From JAVJSD01 sp040219575 (GTDB lineage: Bacteria > Planctomycetota > Planctomycetia > Pirellulales > Pirellulaceae), in NCBI GenBank assembly GCA_040219575.1, contig JAVJSD010000147.1, forward strand, positions 1 through 41,022: DNA of 41,022 nucleotides, read 5' to 3'. A model generated the notes under the pieces. It worked only from the letters and a program-made list of their open reading frames with translations, ran no database searches and was not told the DNA's origin. This document shows positions 16,682 through 27,564 of this stretch, one piece after another. The position numbers and the translations under genes were made by a program. Numbering within the stretch: position 1 is the stretch's first letter; every line of letters starts with the position of its first letter.

Positions 16682-18163
16682 ATGGCCGCCGCCATCGCCA
16701 AGCGAGTGAAATTCATGATCAAGCCGCTGCTCGTGCTCGCCGCGCTCGGCGCGGTCGCCGCCGCCGTGGGGCTGACGTGGTCGTGGTGGCTGCCGCCGCT
16801 GCGCGAGCGGATTCTCGCCGTGACGTCGCCCGTCGACGACCATGGGCATGGCGCGGCGGGGCAGCCGGACGACCATGGCGACGGAGGGCACGACGATCAT
16901 GCCGGCCACGACGATCACGACCTCGATCCTGACGTTCTCGAAGTGAGTCCAGCGGCGCAGAAGTCGCAAGGCATCCGCGTCGAACCGCTCCGCCGCAGCG
17001 ACTACGGGCGCTCGCTGCCGATTCCCGGAGTGGTGGCGCCCATTCACGGCGTCACCTATCAGGACGTGATCACCAAGACCTCGGGAGAAGTGACGCGGAT
17101 CTTCGCGCTCGAAGGGCAAATCGTGAAGGCGGGCGCTCCGCTCTTCGAGATTTCGCTCACGCACCAGGAAGCAATCCAGCATCAGATCGATCTGCTGGAA
17201 GCCCTGGCGCAGGTCGAGGTGGCCAACGCCGAGATCGCCCGCCTGGAGCAACTCGAGCGCAGCAATCCCGGCGGATTGGCCGGAGCGAAACTGCTGCAAC
17301 AGCGTTACGAACTGCGCCATTTGCAGCACACCGTCGAGTCGCGCCGACAGATTCTCGGGCTGCTCGGTCTGAGTCAACATGATGTCGACCAACTGATCGA
17401 TCGCCACCGTCGTCCGCACAGCGAAACGACCGACGCCGATCCCGCGGGACACGGCGTCTCGCCCTTGATCGACACGGTCGTCATCCACGCGCCGCCCGCC
17501 GAGGACCCGTCCGTGGGCGGCCCCCTCCTGTTCGTCGTCGAAAACCTCGCCGTCCGCCAGGGACAGCACGTCGACGTGGGCGTCACCCTGTGCCGCCTGG
17601 GCGAGTATCGCCGGTTGTACATCGAAGGCCAGGCGTACCAACGCGACCTGGACGCCGTGCGCCAGGCGATGGTCGAGCGGTGGGGCGTCGCGGCGGTGCT
17701 GCCATCCGCGATTGACGGCTCCCGGACGCTCGAAAACCTGCCGATTGTGTACATCGATTCCGCCATCGATCTCGAGACGCGGGCGACGCGGTTCTTTGTC
17801 GAACTCGACAACACGCTCGCCACGCCGCCCGAATCCATGGAGCGTCCGTTCGCCGATTGGCGGTTTCGCGTGGGGCAGCGACTGGAGCTCCGCGTTCCGA
17901 CCGAACGTTTTCGCCAGAAGTTAGTCGTGCCGGCGGAGGCCGTGGCCCAGGACGGGCTGGAGAACTACGTGTTCCAGGTCAGCGGCGACCGATTCGTGCG
18001 CCGCCCGGTGCAGATCGAATATCGCGACGAGAACCGCGTGGTTTTGGCCGAGGGACAGTCGGTCGCCGAAGGCGTCCGGATCGCGATGTCGGGCGCGTAC
18101 CAACTGCAGCTTGCCCTCCTGAACCGGGCCGCAGGCCCGCAGGAGCACCAACACCACCACTAA
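16682..18163 (+). CDS. RND efflux periplasmic adaptor (CusB/CzcB type)
   Basis: A 493-residue membrane-fusion protein; ATG 16682 follows a GGAG. A transmembrane or signal segment is at ~14-36. A His/Asp-rich stretch follows (about 52-80, HGHG, DDHGDGGHDDHAGHDDH), typical of heavy-metal adaptors. The lipoyl/beta-barrel part includes GVVAPIHGVTYQDVITKTSG and VTRIFALEGQIVKAGAPL. Two helices form the hairpin (about 158-245), then barrel and membrane-proximal domains (LYIEGQAYQRDLDAV, FRVGQRLELRVP, VVPAEAV, VFQVSGDRFVRR). The C-terminus ends in another His cluster (HQHHH). It should bridge the inner-membrane pump to an outer-membrane channel, which is not encoded nearby. Confidence 0.92.
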   Translation: MAAAIAKRVKFMIKPLLVLAALGAVAAAVGLTWSWWLPPLRERILAVTSPVDDHGHGAAGQPDDHGDGGHDDHAGHDDHDLDPDVLEVSPAAQKSQGIRVEPLRRSDYGRSLPIPGVVAPIHGVTYQDVITKTSGEVTRIFALEGQIVKAGAPLFEISLTHQEAIQHQIDLLEALAQVEVANAEIARLEQLERSNPGGLAGAKLLQQRYELRHLQHTVESRRQILGLLGLSQHDVDQLIDRHRRPHSETTDADPAGHGVSPLIDTVVIHAPPAEDPSVGGPLLFVVENLAVRQGQHVDVGVTLCRLGEYRRLYIEGQAYQRDLDAVRQAMVERWGVAAVLPSAIDGSRTLENLPIVYIDSAIDLETRATRFFVELDNTLATPPESMERPFADWRFRVGQRLELRVPTERFRQKLVVPAEAVAQDGLENYVFQVSGDRFVRRPVQIEYRDENRVVLAEGQSVAEGVRIAMSGAYQLQLALLNRAAGPQEHQHHH

Positions 18164-18168
18164 CTTCC

Positions 18169-18239
18169 GTCGCGGAACCTGTGCGAGTTCCGGTGAAGCG
18201 CCCCCGTCAAACTCCCGGAAGTCTCCCGACTTCCGCTAC
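18169..18239. repeat. Dispersed palindromic repeat, copy C (head-to-head pair)
   Basis: A degenerate plus half (18169-18192, GTCGCGGAAC...GTTCCG) and a well-kept minus half (18216-18239, GTAGCGGAAGTC-GGGA-GACTTCCG) fill the gap between adaptor and pump. In mRNA it could form a stem between the two cistrons. Confidence 0.7.
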
Positions 18240-18251
18240 TGAGTGGCTTTC

Positions 18252-21200
18252 ATGCTCAACGCCGTTATCCGATTTTCGCTTCGTCAGCCGCTGCTGATCC
18301 TCGGCCTTGCGCTGCTGTTGATCGTCGTCGGCCTGTGGCAAACCACGCGGCTGCCGATCGACGTGTTTCCCGACTTGAACCGTCCCCGCGTGGTCGTCAT
18401 CACCGAAGCGCCGGGCATGGCGCCCGAAGAGGTGGAGCGGTTGGTGAACCTGCCGCTGGAGTCGGCGCTGATCGGGGCGACCGGCGTCGAGGAAGTCCGC
18501 AGCATGGCGGGGATCGGCATCTCGGTGATCTTCGTCGAGTTCGATTGGGGAACGGATATCTACACCGACCGGCAAGTCGTCTCCGAGCGACTCGGCACGG
18601 TTTCGCTCTCCGAGGGCGTCACGCCGCAACTCGCGCCGATTTCGTCGATCATGGGGCAAATCATGCTGGTGGGCATGACGCTCGATGAGTCGGCGACGGG
18701 ACCGGCCGGCGCGGCGTCTTCCTACGACATGCTGAAGCTCCGGCAGGACGCCGACTGGATCGTCCGCCGCCGCCTGCTGAAAGTCGGCGGTGTGGCGCAG
18801 GTCTTCACGCTGGGTGGCGAAGGAGGCGGTCAGCGGCAGGTGCAGGTGCTGGTCGATCCGGAGCGGCTGCGCCAGATGGGCGTCACCTTGCACCAGGTCG
18901 AGGAGGCGCTGCGCAAGTCGAATGAGAACGCGACCGGCGGCTACATCGAAATGGGGCCGCAGCGACTGCTTACGCGCAGCCTGGGGCGCATCGAATCGAT
19001 CGACGCGTTGGAGCGGTTGGTGATCGACGGGAAGCGGTCGCCGCCGCTGCTGCTCAGCCAGGTCGCCCGCGTTGTGAACGGCCCGGAGATCCCCAGCGGC
19101 CTGTCGGCGGTGAACAATCAGCCGGCGGTGATGCTGGTGATCGTCAAACAACCCGGCGCCGACACGCGCACCGTGACCGAGGACGTCGTCGAGGCGCTCG
19201 ACGAACTGCGCGTCGCCCTGCCGCCGCAGGTGGTGATCAACACCGACGTCTACCGCCAGGACGAGTTCATCGACCGCGCCATCGAGAACGTGCTCGAAGC
19301 GCTCCGCGACGGCGGCGTGCTGGTGGTGATCGTGTTGTTCGTGTTCCTGTTCAACTTCCGCACCACGTTGATCACGCTGACCGCCATCCCGCTTTCGATC
19401 TTCGTGACCGTGTTGATCTTCACCGCCTTCGACATGTCGATCAACACCATGACCCTCGGCGGCCTGGCGGTGGCCATCGGCGAATTGGTCGACGACGCGA
19501 TCGTCGACGTCGAGAACATCCACCGGCGGTTGCGGATCAACCACGCCGCCGGCAGGCCGCAGCCCGACCTGCTGGTGGTGTTTCGGGCCAGCCTCGAGGT
19601 CCGCAACTCGATCGTGTTCGGCACGATGATCGTCGTGCTGGTGTTCGTGCCGCTGTTCGCCCTGGCCGGAATGCCGGGACGGCTGTTCGCGCCGCTGGGG
19701 GTGGCCTACATCGTCTCGATCCTGGCGTCGCTGCTGGTCTCGCTGACCGTGACGCCGGTGATGTCGTACCTGCTGTTCTCGCGGCGATGGGTGTGGCCGG
19801 TCGTCGTCGCGCTCGGGGCGCCGGCGGTGGCGGGAGTGCTGGTGTGGCTGCTGCTGCCGAACTGGGCGTTGTGGATGCAGGTGCTGGCGGCGGCGATCGG
19901 CGCCGGGCTGCTGTACGGCGTGGTGCTGTTGGTCGAGTTTCTCTCCCGCAGCGAAGGCGAAAGCTTCGTGCTCAGGGGCCTGAAATGGATCGCCGGGTGG
20001 GTCATCCGCTTCAGCCTCCGCTATCCCTGGCCGGTCGTCTTGAGCGTGGCGCTGGCCGCCGCGGCCGCCGTGTTGCTCGCCGTCAACATGGGGCGCGGCT
20101 TCCTGCCGCCGTTCAACGAGGGGAGCGTGCAAGTGAGCGTGTTCCTGCCGCCCGGCACGTCGCTGGCCGAGTCGGATCGGGTCGGCGCGCAAGTCGATCG
20201 GGCGCTGTTGGATCTCGACTTCGTCACACAGGTCGGCCGCCGCACGGGACGGGCCGAGGAGGACGAGCATGTGCTGGACGTGAACTTCTCGGAGATCATC
20301 ATCGCGCTCGATCCCGAGTCGCCGCTGTCGCGCGAGGAGCAGTTCGCGCGGATTCGCGCCGCCGTGCACCGCGTAAAGGGACTGGAGGAAGGATCCGGCC
20401 GTAGCGAGATGGAGCAGCCGATCATGCATCTCATGTCGCACATGATCTCCGGCGTGAAGGCGCAGATCGCCGTGAAGATCTTCGGCGACGACCTGCACGT
20501 GCTGCGGCAACTGGCCCAGGAGGCCAAGACCGCCATCGACCAGGTGCCGGGCGTCGTCGACGTCTCGGTCGAGCAGCAACTCCCCACGCCGCAGCTCGTG
20601 ATCAAGCCGAAGATCGACAAGCTGGTCCAATACGGACTGACCGTGGGCGACGTCAATCATATCTTCACGACCGCCATGCAGGGCCAGGTCGTCTCGCAGG
20701 TGCTGGAAGGCGAAGCCTCGTTCGACCTCGTCGTTCGCTACGACGACAAGTACCGCCAGGACCAGCAGGCGCTGCGCTCGCTGGCCATCGACCTCCCCTC
20801 GGGCGGAACCGTTCCGCTCTCCGACGTGGCGGAGATCCACTTCAATCGCGTTGGGCCGAATTCGATCAACCGTGAGGACGGCCGGCGGCGGATCATCGTG
20901 CAGTGCAACGCCACCGACCGCCCGATCAGCGACGTCCGCGATGACATCGAAGCCAAGCTGGCGCCGCTGAAGGCCAGGCTGTCCCAATACGGCAGCGGCT
21001 ACTACATCGAATACGGCGGCCAGTTCGAGAGCGAACAGGCGGCCACCCGCGTGCTGCTGATGCTCAGCGGCGTCTCGTTGATCGGCATCTTTCTGGTGCT
21101 CTACACCCTGTTTCGCAGTGTGAACCTGGCGCTGCAGGTGATGGCGGCCCTGCCGATGGCGGCCATCGGCGCGGTGGCGGCGCTGGTGGTCACCGAGCAA

Positions 21201-21635
21201 AGCCTGAGCGTGCCCAGCATGGTGGGCTTCATCTCGCTGGCCGGCATCGCCTCGCGCAACGGCATCCTGCTCATCGCCCACTACCTGCACCTGATGCGGC
21301 ACGAGGGCGAAGGAATGACGCGCGAAATGGTGATTCGCGCCGGGCAGGAGCGGGTGGCGCCGGTGTTGATGACCGCGCTGACCTCCGGCATCGGCCTGGT
21401 GCCGCTGGCGATGGCGGCCGGTGAACCGGGCAAGGAGATCCTCTATCCCGTGGCCACCGTCATCATCGGCGGTCTGATCAGCAGCACGCTGCTCGACTTC
21501 TTCGTGCACCCGGCGCTGTTCTGGCTCTTCGGCCGCCGCGCCGCAGAGCAACTGGTGAAGGAAAGCGAACACGAGGTGTTGCTCACCGACGAACCCGAAC
21601 CGGAACAGACCACGCAGCCGGCAGCCGTCTATTGA
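18252..21635 (+). CDS. Heavy-metal RND efflux pump (CusA/CzcA family)
   Basis: A 1127-residue inner-membrane pump. ATG 18252 matches the family N-terminus (MLNAVIRFSLRQPLL); a GTG lies nine bases earlier. The layout is typical: TM1, a large periplasmic loop, TM2-TM6, then TM7, a second loop and TM8-TM12. Family signatures are FPDLNRPRVVV, SMAGIGISVIFVEF, and the proton-relay helix GELVDDAIVDVENIHRR in TM4, which marks the heavy-metal class rather than drug pumps. The Met/His metal sites cannot be assigned, so Cu/Ag versus Zn/Co/Ni is open; the His-rich neighbours lean towards Zn, Co or Ni. A long antisense open frame is a GC artefact. Confidence 0.95.
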   Translation: MLNAVIRFSLRQPLLILGLALLLIVVGLWQTTRLPIDVFPDLNRPRVVVITEAPGMAPEEVERLVNLPLESALIGATGVEEVRSMAGIGISVIFVEFDWGTDIYTDRQVVSERLGTVSLSEGVTPQLAPISSIMGQIMLVGMTLDESATGPAGAASSYDMLKLRQDADWIVRRRLLKVGGVAQVFTLGGEGGGQRQVQVLVDPERLRQMGVTLHQVEEALRKSNENATGGYIEMGPQRLLTRSLGRIESIDALERLVIDGKRSPPLLLSQVARVVNGPEIPSGLSAVNNQPAVMLVIVKQPGADTRTVTEDVVEALDELRVALPPQVVINTDVYRQDEFIDRAIENVLEALRDGGVLVVIVLFVFLFNFRTTLITLTAIPLSIFVTVLIFTAFDMSINTMTLGGLAVAIGELVDDAIVDVENIHRRLRINHAAGRPQPDLLVVFRASLEVRNSIVFGTMIVVLVFVPLFALAGMPGRLFAPLGVAYIVSILASLLVSLTVTPVMSYLLFSRRWVWPVVVALGAPAVAGVLVWLLLPNWALWMQVLAAAIGAGLLYGVVLLVEFLSRSEGESFVLRGLKWIAGWVIRFSLRYPWPVVLSVALAAAAAVLLAVNMGRGFLPPFNEGSVQVSVFLPPGTSLAESDRVGAQVDRALLDLDFVTQVGRRTGRAEEDEHVLDVNFSEIIIALDPESPLSREEQFARIRAAVHRVKGLEEGSGRSEMEQPIMHLMSHMISGVKAQIAVKIFGDDLHVLRQLAQEAKTAIDQVPGVVDVSVEQQLPTPQLVIKPKIDKLVQYGLTVGDVNHIFTTAMQGQVVSQVLEGEASFDLVVRYDDKYRQDQQALRSLAIDLPSGGTVPLSDVAEIHFNRVGPNSINREDGRRRIIVQCNATDRPISDVRDDIEAKLAPLKARLSQYGSGYYIEYGGQFESEQAATRVLLMLSGVSLIGIFLVLYTLFRSVNLALQVMAALPMAAIGAVAALVVTEQSLSVPSMVGFISLAGIASRNGILLIAHYLHLMRHEGEGMTREMVIRAGQERVAPVLMTALTSGIGLVPLAMAAGEPGKEILYPVATVIIGGLISSTLLDFFVHPALFWLFGRRAAEQLVKESEHEVLLTDEPEPEQTTQPAAVY

Positions 21636-21723
21636 GCCATGTAATTCTTCTGCCTAATGTTAGGGATCCTATGCCGCGAAAGCATCCACTACACTTGAAC
21701 TTCCATGCGTGACCTCCACTGCG

Positions 21724-21948
21724 ATGTACGTGGACCATCATCCGCGCCGCGTCGATGTCGCCCACCTGCAGATGCAGGCCCTCATTCAGACGCAATCCAC
21801 AGGAGCAAATCGTCCACAAATAGGCGCGGTTGTCCGTCGTGTTGACGGCGGCCAACAGTCGACGCACCTACTCGACGGCCAGCACGTCCGGCGGCGTTCG
21901 TTGCGGCGCGATGCGGACGTTGAGCAGCGTGGCCCACTGCCGCGGATT
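21724..21948 (-). pseudogene. Fragment of a tyrosine recombinase with an in-frame stop
   Basis: The minus strand encodes a recombinase segment: NPRQWATLLNVRIAPQRTPP, DVLAVE, a TAG stop (21868-21870), then VRRLLAAVNTTDNRAYLWT and CGLRLNEGLHLQVGDID, ending near MMVHVH. The order matches the region around catalytic Arg I (CGLRLNE) of XerC/D-like integrases often linked to insertion elements. A GAG-to-TAG change breaks it, and homology stops after VHVH; the Arg II-Tyr part is missing. It lies between the efflux pump and the EF-hand gene, in antisense to both. This is a dead remnant of a mobile element. Confidence 0.75.
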
Positions 21949-22048
21949 CTGATTGCAGCCGTGATTTGGCGATGTTCCAATGGCCTTCGGTTCTCGGGGC
22001 GCCTTCCCCCGAACACTTTTCCATTTTCCGGCGAATCGGGGTTCAACG

Positions 22049-23236
22049 ATGATGCAATGCTGGCGGTTCTCGGCGGTGTTGGCGGTGTTAATGATCGGTC
22101 TTCTCAAGACCTCTGCGGAAGCTCAGCGGGCGGCGCCGGCCCGGCCTGAACCGGGACATATATCCGGCCAGATTGGGTCCGTCGTGTTCGTCAATGGGCT
22201 GTCGAATCGGTACAGCCTGCTGTCGATGATGGAAGTGCGCCAGGAACTCGGCTTGTCGAACGAGGTCGTCGGCGTGCTGGAGGAAATTCGTCGCGACGCC
22301 GCGTCGAAGGCGGCGGCGTACGGCGAGAAAAGGAGGGAGGTCGCGTCGATCGCCGAACGGGGAGAGTTGCAGCGGACGTTCATGCAAACGCAGCGGGACG
22401 ATATGAAAGCGAACGACGAGCGCATCGCCGCCCTGCTGACCGAAGCTCAGCAGCGCCGGCTGGGGGAGTTGTGGCTGCGGGCTCAGGGAGAAGAAGCGCT
22501 GGCCGCCGACGCGGTTCGCACCGAGTTGAAGATCGACGCTGGCCAGCTGGAACGCATTGGTGACGCCGTCCGCCGGCTGGGCCGACCAGTTCCTCGGATG
22601 AAATGGGCGGACTACGAAGCCCGGTTGGCGAAAGTGCTGGAGCAGCTGACGGACGAGCAGCGGGCCGCCTTCGACGAACTGCGCGGTGAGAAGTTCGAGT
22701 TTTCCTCAGTCCCCCAGCGGCGCAGAATGACGACCGTCGCATGGAATGCCCGCGGCGGGGGACGTGGCGCGGTGATTCCACCAAGGGCGGCGCCCCAGGA
22801 CCGCGCCGCACAGTTTCAGCGCTACGCCGAGGCTCTGATCAAGCGCTACGACAAGAATGGCGACGGCCGTTTGCAGGCCGATGAATGGGAATCCATCAGG
22901 CCTTCGCCCGCCGCCGCCGACGTCAACGGCGATGGCGACATCACCGTCGCGGAACACGCCGCCTGGCTGCAAGCCGGTCGGCCCGCGGCCGGTGAGAAGA
23001 AAACCGAGGATGCGGAAAGCTTGAGCAAACCTGCGACGGATTCGAAAGCCGGCGGCGGCGATCGCTTGTTGACCTACGCCCGCGCCCTGGTCAAGAAGTA
23101 CGACAAGAGCGGCGATGGCGTGCTGCAGCAAGAGGAGTGGAACGTCATCCCCGCCCTTCGCAACTTCGCCGAATCAAGCGGCAACGGAAAGCTGACCGCC
23201 GAAGAACTGGCCGACTGGCTGCGAAATCGCCGGTAA
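22049..23236 (+). CDS. Secreted EF-hand protein
   Basis: A 395-residue protein. ATG 22049 (or the next codon, also ATG) begins a signal peptide (WRFSAVLAVLMIGLLKTSAEA); the open frame upstream to 21980 is non-coding. Residues ~50-220 are helical with repeated LT-x-x-Q motifs (LTEAQQRRLGEL, LTDEQRAAFDEL). Four EF-hand-like loops follow in two pairs: DKNGDGRLQADEW, DVNGDGDITVAEH, DKSGDGVLQQEEW, and a degenerate SSGNGKLTAEELADW. Calcium binding by the first three is likely. Such proteins are common in planctomycete secretomes without assigned function. It has no operon partner. Confidence 0.85.
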   Translation: MMQCWRFSAVLAVLMIGLLKTSAEAQRAAPARPEPGHISGQIGSVVFVNGLSNRYSLLSMMEVRQELGLSNEVVGVLEEIRRDAASKAAAYGEKRREVASIAERGELQRTFMQTQRDDMKANDERIAALLTEAQQRRLGELWLRAQGEEALAADAVRTELKIDAGQLERIGDAVRRLGRPVPRMKWADYEARLAKVLEQLTDEQRAAFDELRGEKFEFSSVPQRRRMTTVAWNARGGGRGAVIPPRAAPQDRAAQFQRYAEALIKRYDKNGDGRLQADEWESIRPSPAAADVNGDGDITVAEHAAWLQAGRPAAGEKKTEDAESLSKPATDSKAGGGDRLLTYARALVKKYDKSGDGVLQQEEWNVIPALRNFAESSGNGKLTAEELADWLRNRR

Positions 23237-23676
23237 CCGAGCGCTACGCGCAGGCGCCCGACAACCGAAGCTGGTGGGGTTCGCAGAGTTGGCTTTCCGG
23301 CGGGCCGCGTCGCTGGAGTTCTGGCCGAAGGGGTAGATAAAAGTTGTCTCGAAGAACTCTGCAGCGAGTCGGGGAATTGTCCTTGGGCGGTGGTCGACGA
23401 CGCATCTTCGGGGCTTGGTGGGGCGATCCAGCGCCAGGTCGCCTTGGAACTGGAATCGTCGCCGCACACCCCTGCTGGCGCGACAGGCTCGCGTCGTTCG
23501 CCCGGGCCCGTTGCGTCAGCCAGGGAATCGCCGTCTCGCGACGGATTCCCCCAGCTCCCACGCCGCCTGCCACGTTGACGAAAGCGGCCGCTCATGACAC
23601 AAACAGCAGTAGGCGCTGCTACCGAGCGAGCCCCCACTTCCAGGTCTTTCGATTCCCCTCTTTGATTTGAAACCCG
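23237..23676. other. Intergenic region, no convincing gene
   Basis: The 440 bp before ettA carries several short frames on both strands, but none has a ribosome site or a family match. A shorter AT-richer leader (23651-23676) precedes ettA. Confidence 0.5.
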
Positions 23677-25346
<1,670 letters not shown>

Positions 25347-25350
<4 letters not shown>

Positions 25351-26132
25351 GCAGCATCCTCGACAAGATCGTCGCCACCAAACGCGACGAGATCGAAGCC
25401 GCCCGGTCGGCGCGGCCGGAGCGCGAGCTGAAGGCGGCGCTGGCCGACGCCCCGCCGCCGCGCGACTTCTTCACGCCGTTGGCCGCCGGCGGCGCGATCA
25501 AGCTGATCGCCGAAGTGAAGAAGGCCAGCCCCAGCAAGGGCGTGATCCGCGCCGACTTCCATCCGGTCGAGATCGCCGAGATCTACGCCCGGCACGGCGC
25601 CTCGTGCATCAGCGTGTTGACCGACGAGCAGTACTTTCAGGGCAGCCTCAGTTTCCTGCGCGACATCCGCGCGGCGGTCGACCTGCCGCTGTTGCGGAAA
25701 GACTTTTTGCTCGACCGCTACCAACTGCTCGAAGCCCGCGCGGCCGGCGCCGACGCGGTGCTGTTGATCGCCGAGTGTCTCGACGATTGCCGTCTCCGCG
25801 GGCTGCACAACGAGGCGCTGGAACTCGGCATGACGCCGCTGGTGGAGTTTTACGAAGAGGCGAATCTCCCGCGCGTGCTGGAGGCCGGCGCGACGCTGAT
25901 CGGGGTCAACAACCGTGATCTGAAGACATTCGAAGTCGACCTGCAGCACACCGTCCGCATGCGGTCGAAGATTCCCGACGACTGCGTGCTGGTGGGCGAG
26001 AGCGGCATCCACGGCCGGACCGACGCGGCGCTGCTGGAGCGGGCGGGCGTCGGCGCCATGCTGGTCGGCGAGCACCTCATGCGCCAAGCCGACATCGGCG
26101 CCGCCGTCGATGCACTGCTCGGCCGCGAGTAG
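25347..26132 (+). CDS. trpC: Indole-3-glycerol phosphate synthase
   Basis: 261 residues, the monofunctional TrpC size. The start is GTG 25347 overlapping the ettA stop (GTGA); upstream in-frame codons lie inside ettA and are not family-like. Catalytic elements of the barrel are AEVKKASPSKG (Glu56 and the Lys pair), PLLRKDFLLD (Lys118), DAVLLIAECLDD (Glu), VNNRDLKTF (Asn) and VGESGIHG near the phosphate site. It converts CdRP to indole-3-glycerol phosphate in tryptophan synthesis. No other trp gene is near, so the pathway is dispersed. The overlap suggests translational coupling to ettA. Confidence 0.95.
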
Positions 26133-26246
26133 GCTCAACCAACTTGCGCGGCCCTGACGGCTTGTCCACAACCAATTGGGGTGGCACCCAAAACGCGCGC
26201 GGCGAGCGTTCATCGTCAACGGTTGATGTACGGATAAATATCCTCG

Positions 26247-26279
26247 TCCGTAGTCGATCCGTGGTTTATCCGTGGCTTC
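26247..26279. repeat. Tandem 11-mer repeat
   Basis: Three consecutive 11-mers, TCCGTAGTCGA, TCCGTGGTTTA and TCCGTGGCTTC, occur in the 268-bp gap between trpC and the next gene. Nothing else is recognisable there. Promoter or binding-site roles are possible. Confidence 0.45.
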
Positions 26280-26400
26280 GAACTGCGGCGGAACCCATTG
26301 GCAACAGCGTGGGCGCGGCGCGTCGCCTTTACGCCTGCCATCGCCGCCGGTATTGTGAGATGGCCGTTCACAACTTCCTCGCCGTGGAGTCTCGCCGACC

Positions 26401-27516
26401 ATGCAGTATCGCCAAGTTTGCATCGAGTCGTTCGGTTATACGCTCCCCGAGGAGGTCGTCACCTCGGACGAGATCGAGCAGCGACTGGCGCCGCTCTACG
26501 AGCGTCTCCGCCTGCCCCCGGGACGATTGGAGTTGATGACCGGCATTCGCGAGCGGCGTTTCTGGCCGGCGGGCGAGTTGCCCAGCCGACGGAGCATCGA
26601 GAGCGGCGAGAAGGCGATCGCCGCCGCCGGCATCGACCGCCGACGCATCGGCGCGCTGGTGCACGGCTCCGTCTGCCGCGATCATCTGGAGCCGGCCACC
26701 GCCAGCGGCGTCCATCATGGTTTAGGGCTGCCCGACGACTGCCTGATCTACGACGTGTCCAACGCCTGCCTCGGATTGCTCAACGGCGTCGTGCAGGTGG
26801 CGAACATGATCGAACTGGGGCAGATCGAGATGGGCCTGGTGGTGGGGACCGAGGGGAGCCGGCAACTCGTCGAGACCACGATCGCCGCACTGAACCGCGA
26901 CACGTCGCTGACCCGGCGGAGCGTCAAGCCGGCGGTCGCCTCGCTGACCATCGGTTCGGGAAGCTGCGCGATCCTGCTCGCGCACCGCCGCGTCAGCCGC
27001 ACCGACAACCGCCTGCTGGCGGCGTCGTATCGCGCCAGCACCGAGTTTCATCAGCTCTGCCAGAGCGGACGCGATGAGGCCGCCGCCGACGGCATGCAGC
27101 CGCTGATGCAAACCGACTCGGAACAACTCATGCACGAGGGCGTGACGACGGGCGTCGCCACGTTCAAGGATTTTCTGGAGTCGACCGGCTGGTCGCACGA
27201 GAATCTCCACAAGACCATTTGCCACCAGGTGGGCGTCGCCCACCGAAAACTGCTGCTGGAATCGCTCGGCATCGAGCCGGAGATCGACTTCACCACCGTC
27301 GAATGGCTGGGCAACACGGGCTCCGTGGCGCTGCCGATCACCATGGCGATCGGGCTGCAGCGCGGCCATGTGGCGACGGGCGACAACTTGGGCCTGCTGG
27401 GCATCGGCTCGGGCATCAACTGCCTGATGCTGGCGCTCAACTGGCAGCGTTCGCTGGTGCAAGGCGAACCGCTGCCGACGCCCCGCGAGTCGTTATCGAC
27501 GTCGGCGGTCGAGTAG
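26401..27516 (+). CDS. OleA/FabH-like 3-oxoacyl-ACP synthase III family enzyme
   Basis: A 371-residue thiolase-fold enzyme. Catalytic residues align as Cys123 (DVSNACLGLLNG), His275 (TICHQVGVAH) and Asn305 (EWLGNTGSVALP). CRDHLEPATAS places Glu97 exactly 26 residues before Cys123, the spacing of Glu117 and Cys143 in Xanthomonas OleA; FabH lacks this Glu. That favours OleA-type head-to-head Claisen condensation of two fatty acyl-CoAs to a long beta-keto acid, the first step to olefinic hydrocarbons. The ATG follows a GGAG. No oleB, oleC or oleD is in the window, so the pathway or final product is uncertain; a FabH-like role remains possible. Confidence 0.8.
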   Translation: MQYRQVCIESFGYTLPEEVVTSDEIEQRLAPLYERLRLPPGRLELMTGIRERRFWPAGELPSRRSIESGEKAIAAAGIDRRRIGALVHGSVCRDHLEPATASGVHHGLGLPDDCLIYDVSNACLGLLNGVVQVANMIELGQIEMGLVVGTEGSRQLVETTIAALNRDTSLTRRSVKPAVASLTIGSGSCAILLAHRRVSRTDNRLLAASYRASTEFHQLCQSGRDEAAADGMQPLMQTDSEQLMHEGVTTGVATFKDFLESTGWSHENLHKTICHQVGVAHRKLLLESLGIEPEIDFTTVEWLGNTGSVALPITMAIGLQRGHVATGDNLGLLGIGSGINCLMLALNWQRSLVQGEPLPTPRESLSTSAVE

Positions 27517-27564
27517 CTGCGTGTAGCAGCGAGTAGCACGTTCCGTCGCTGGACCGGCAGGAGC

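Noticed and set aside
18207..21572. A 1121-codon open frame antisense to the RND pump
   Set aside because: Its product is a low-complexity His/Gln/Arg/Asp string without domains; it mirrors the GC-rich third positions of the real pump gene.
23237..23676. Several 60-110 codon frames before ettA
   Set aside because: None has a Shine-Dalgarno, conserved pattern or recognisable product.
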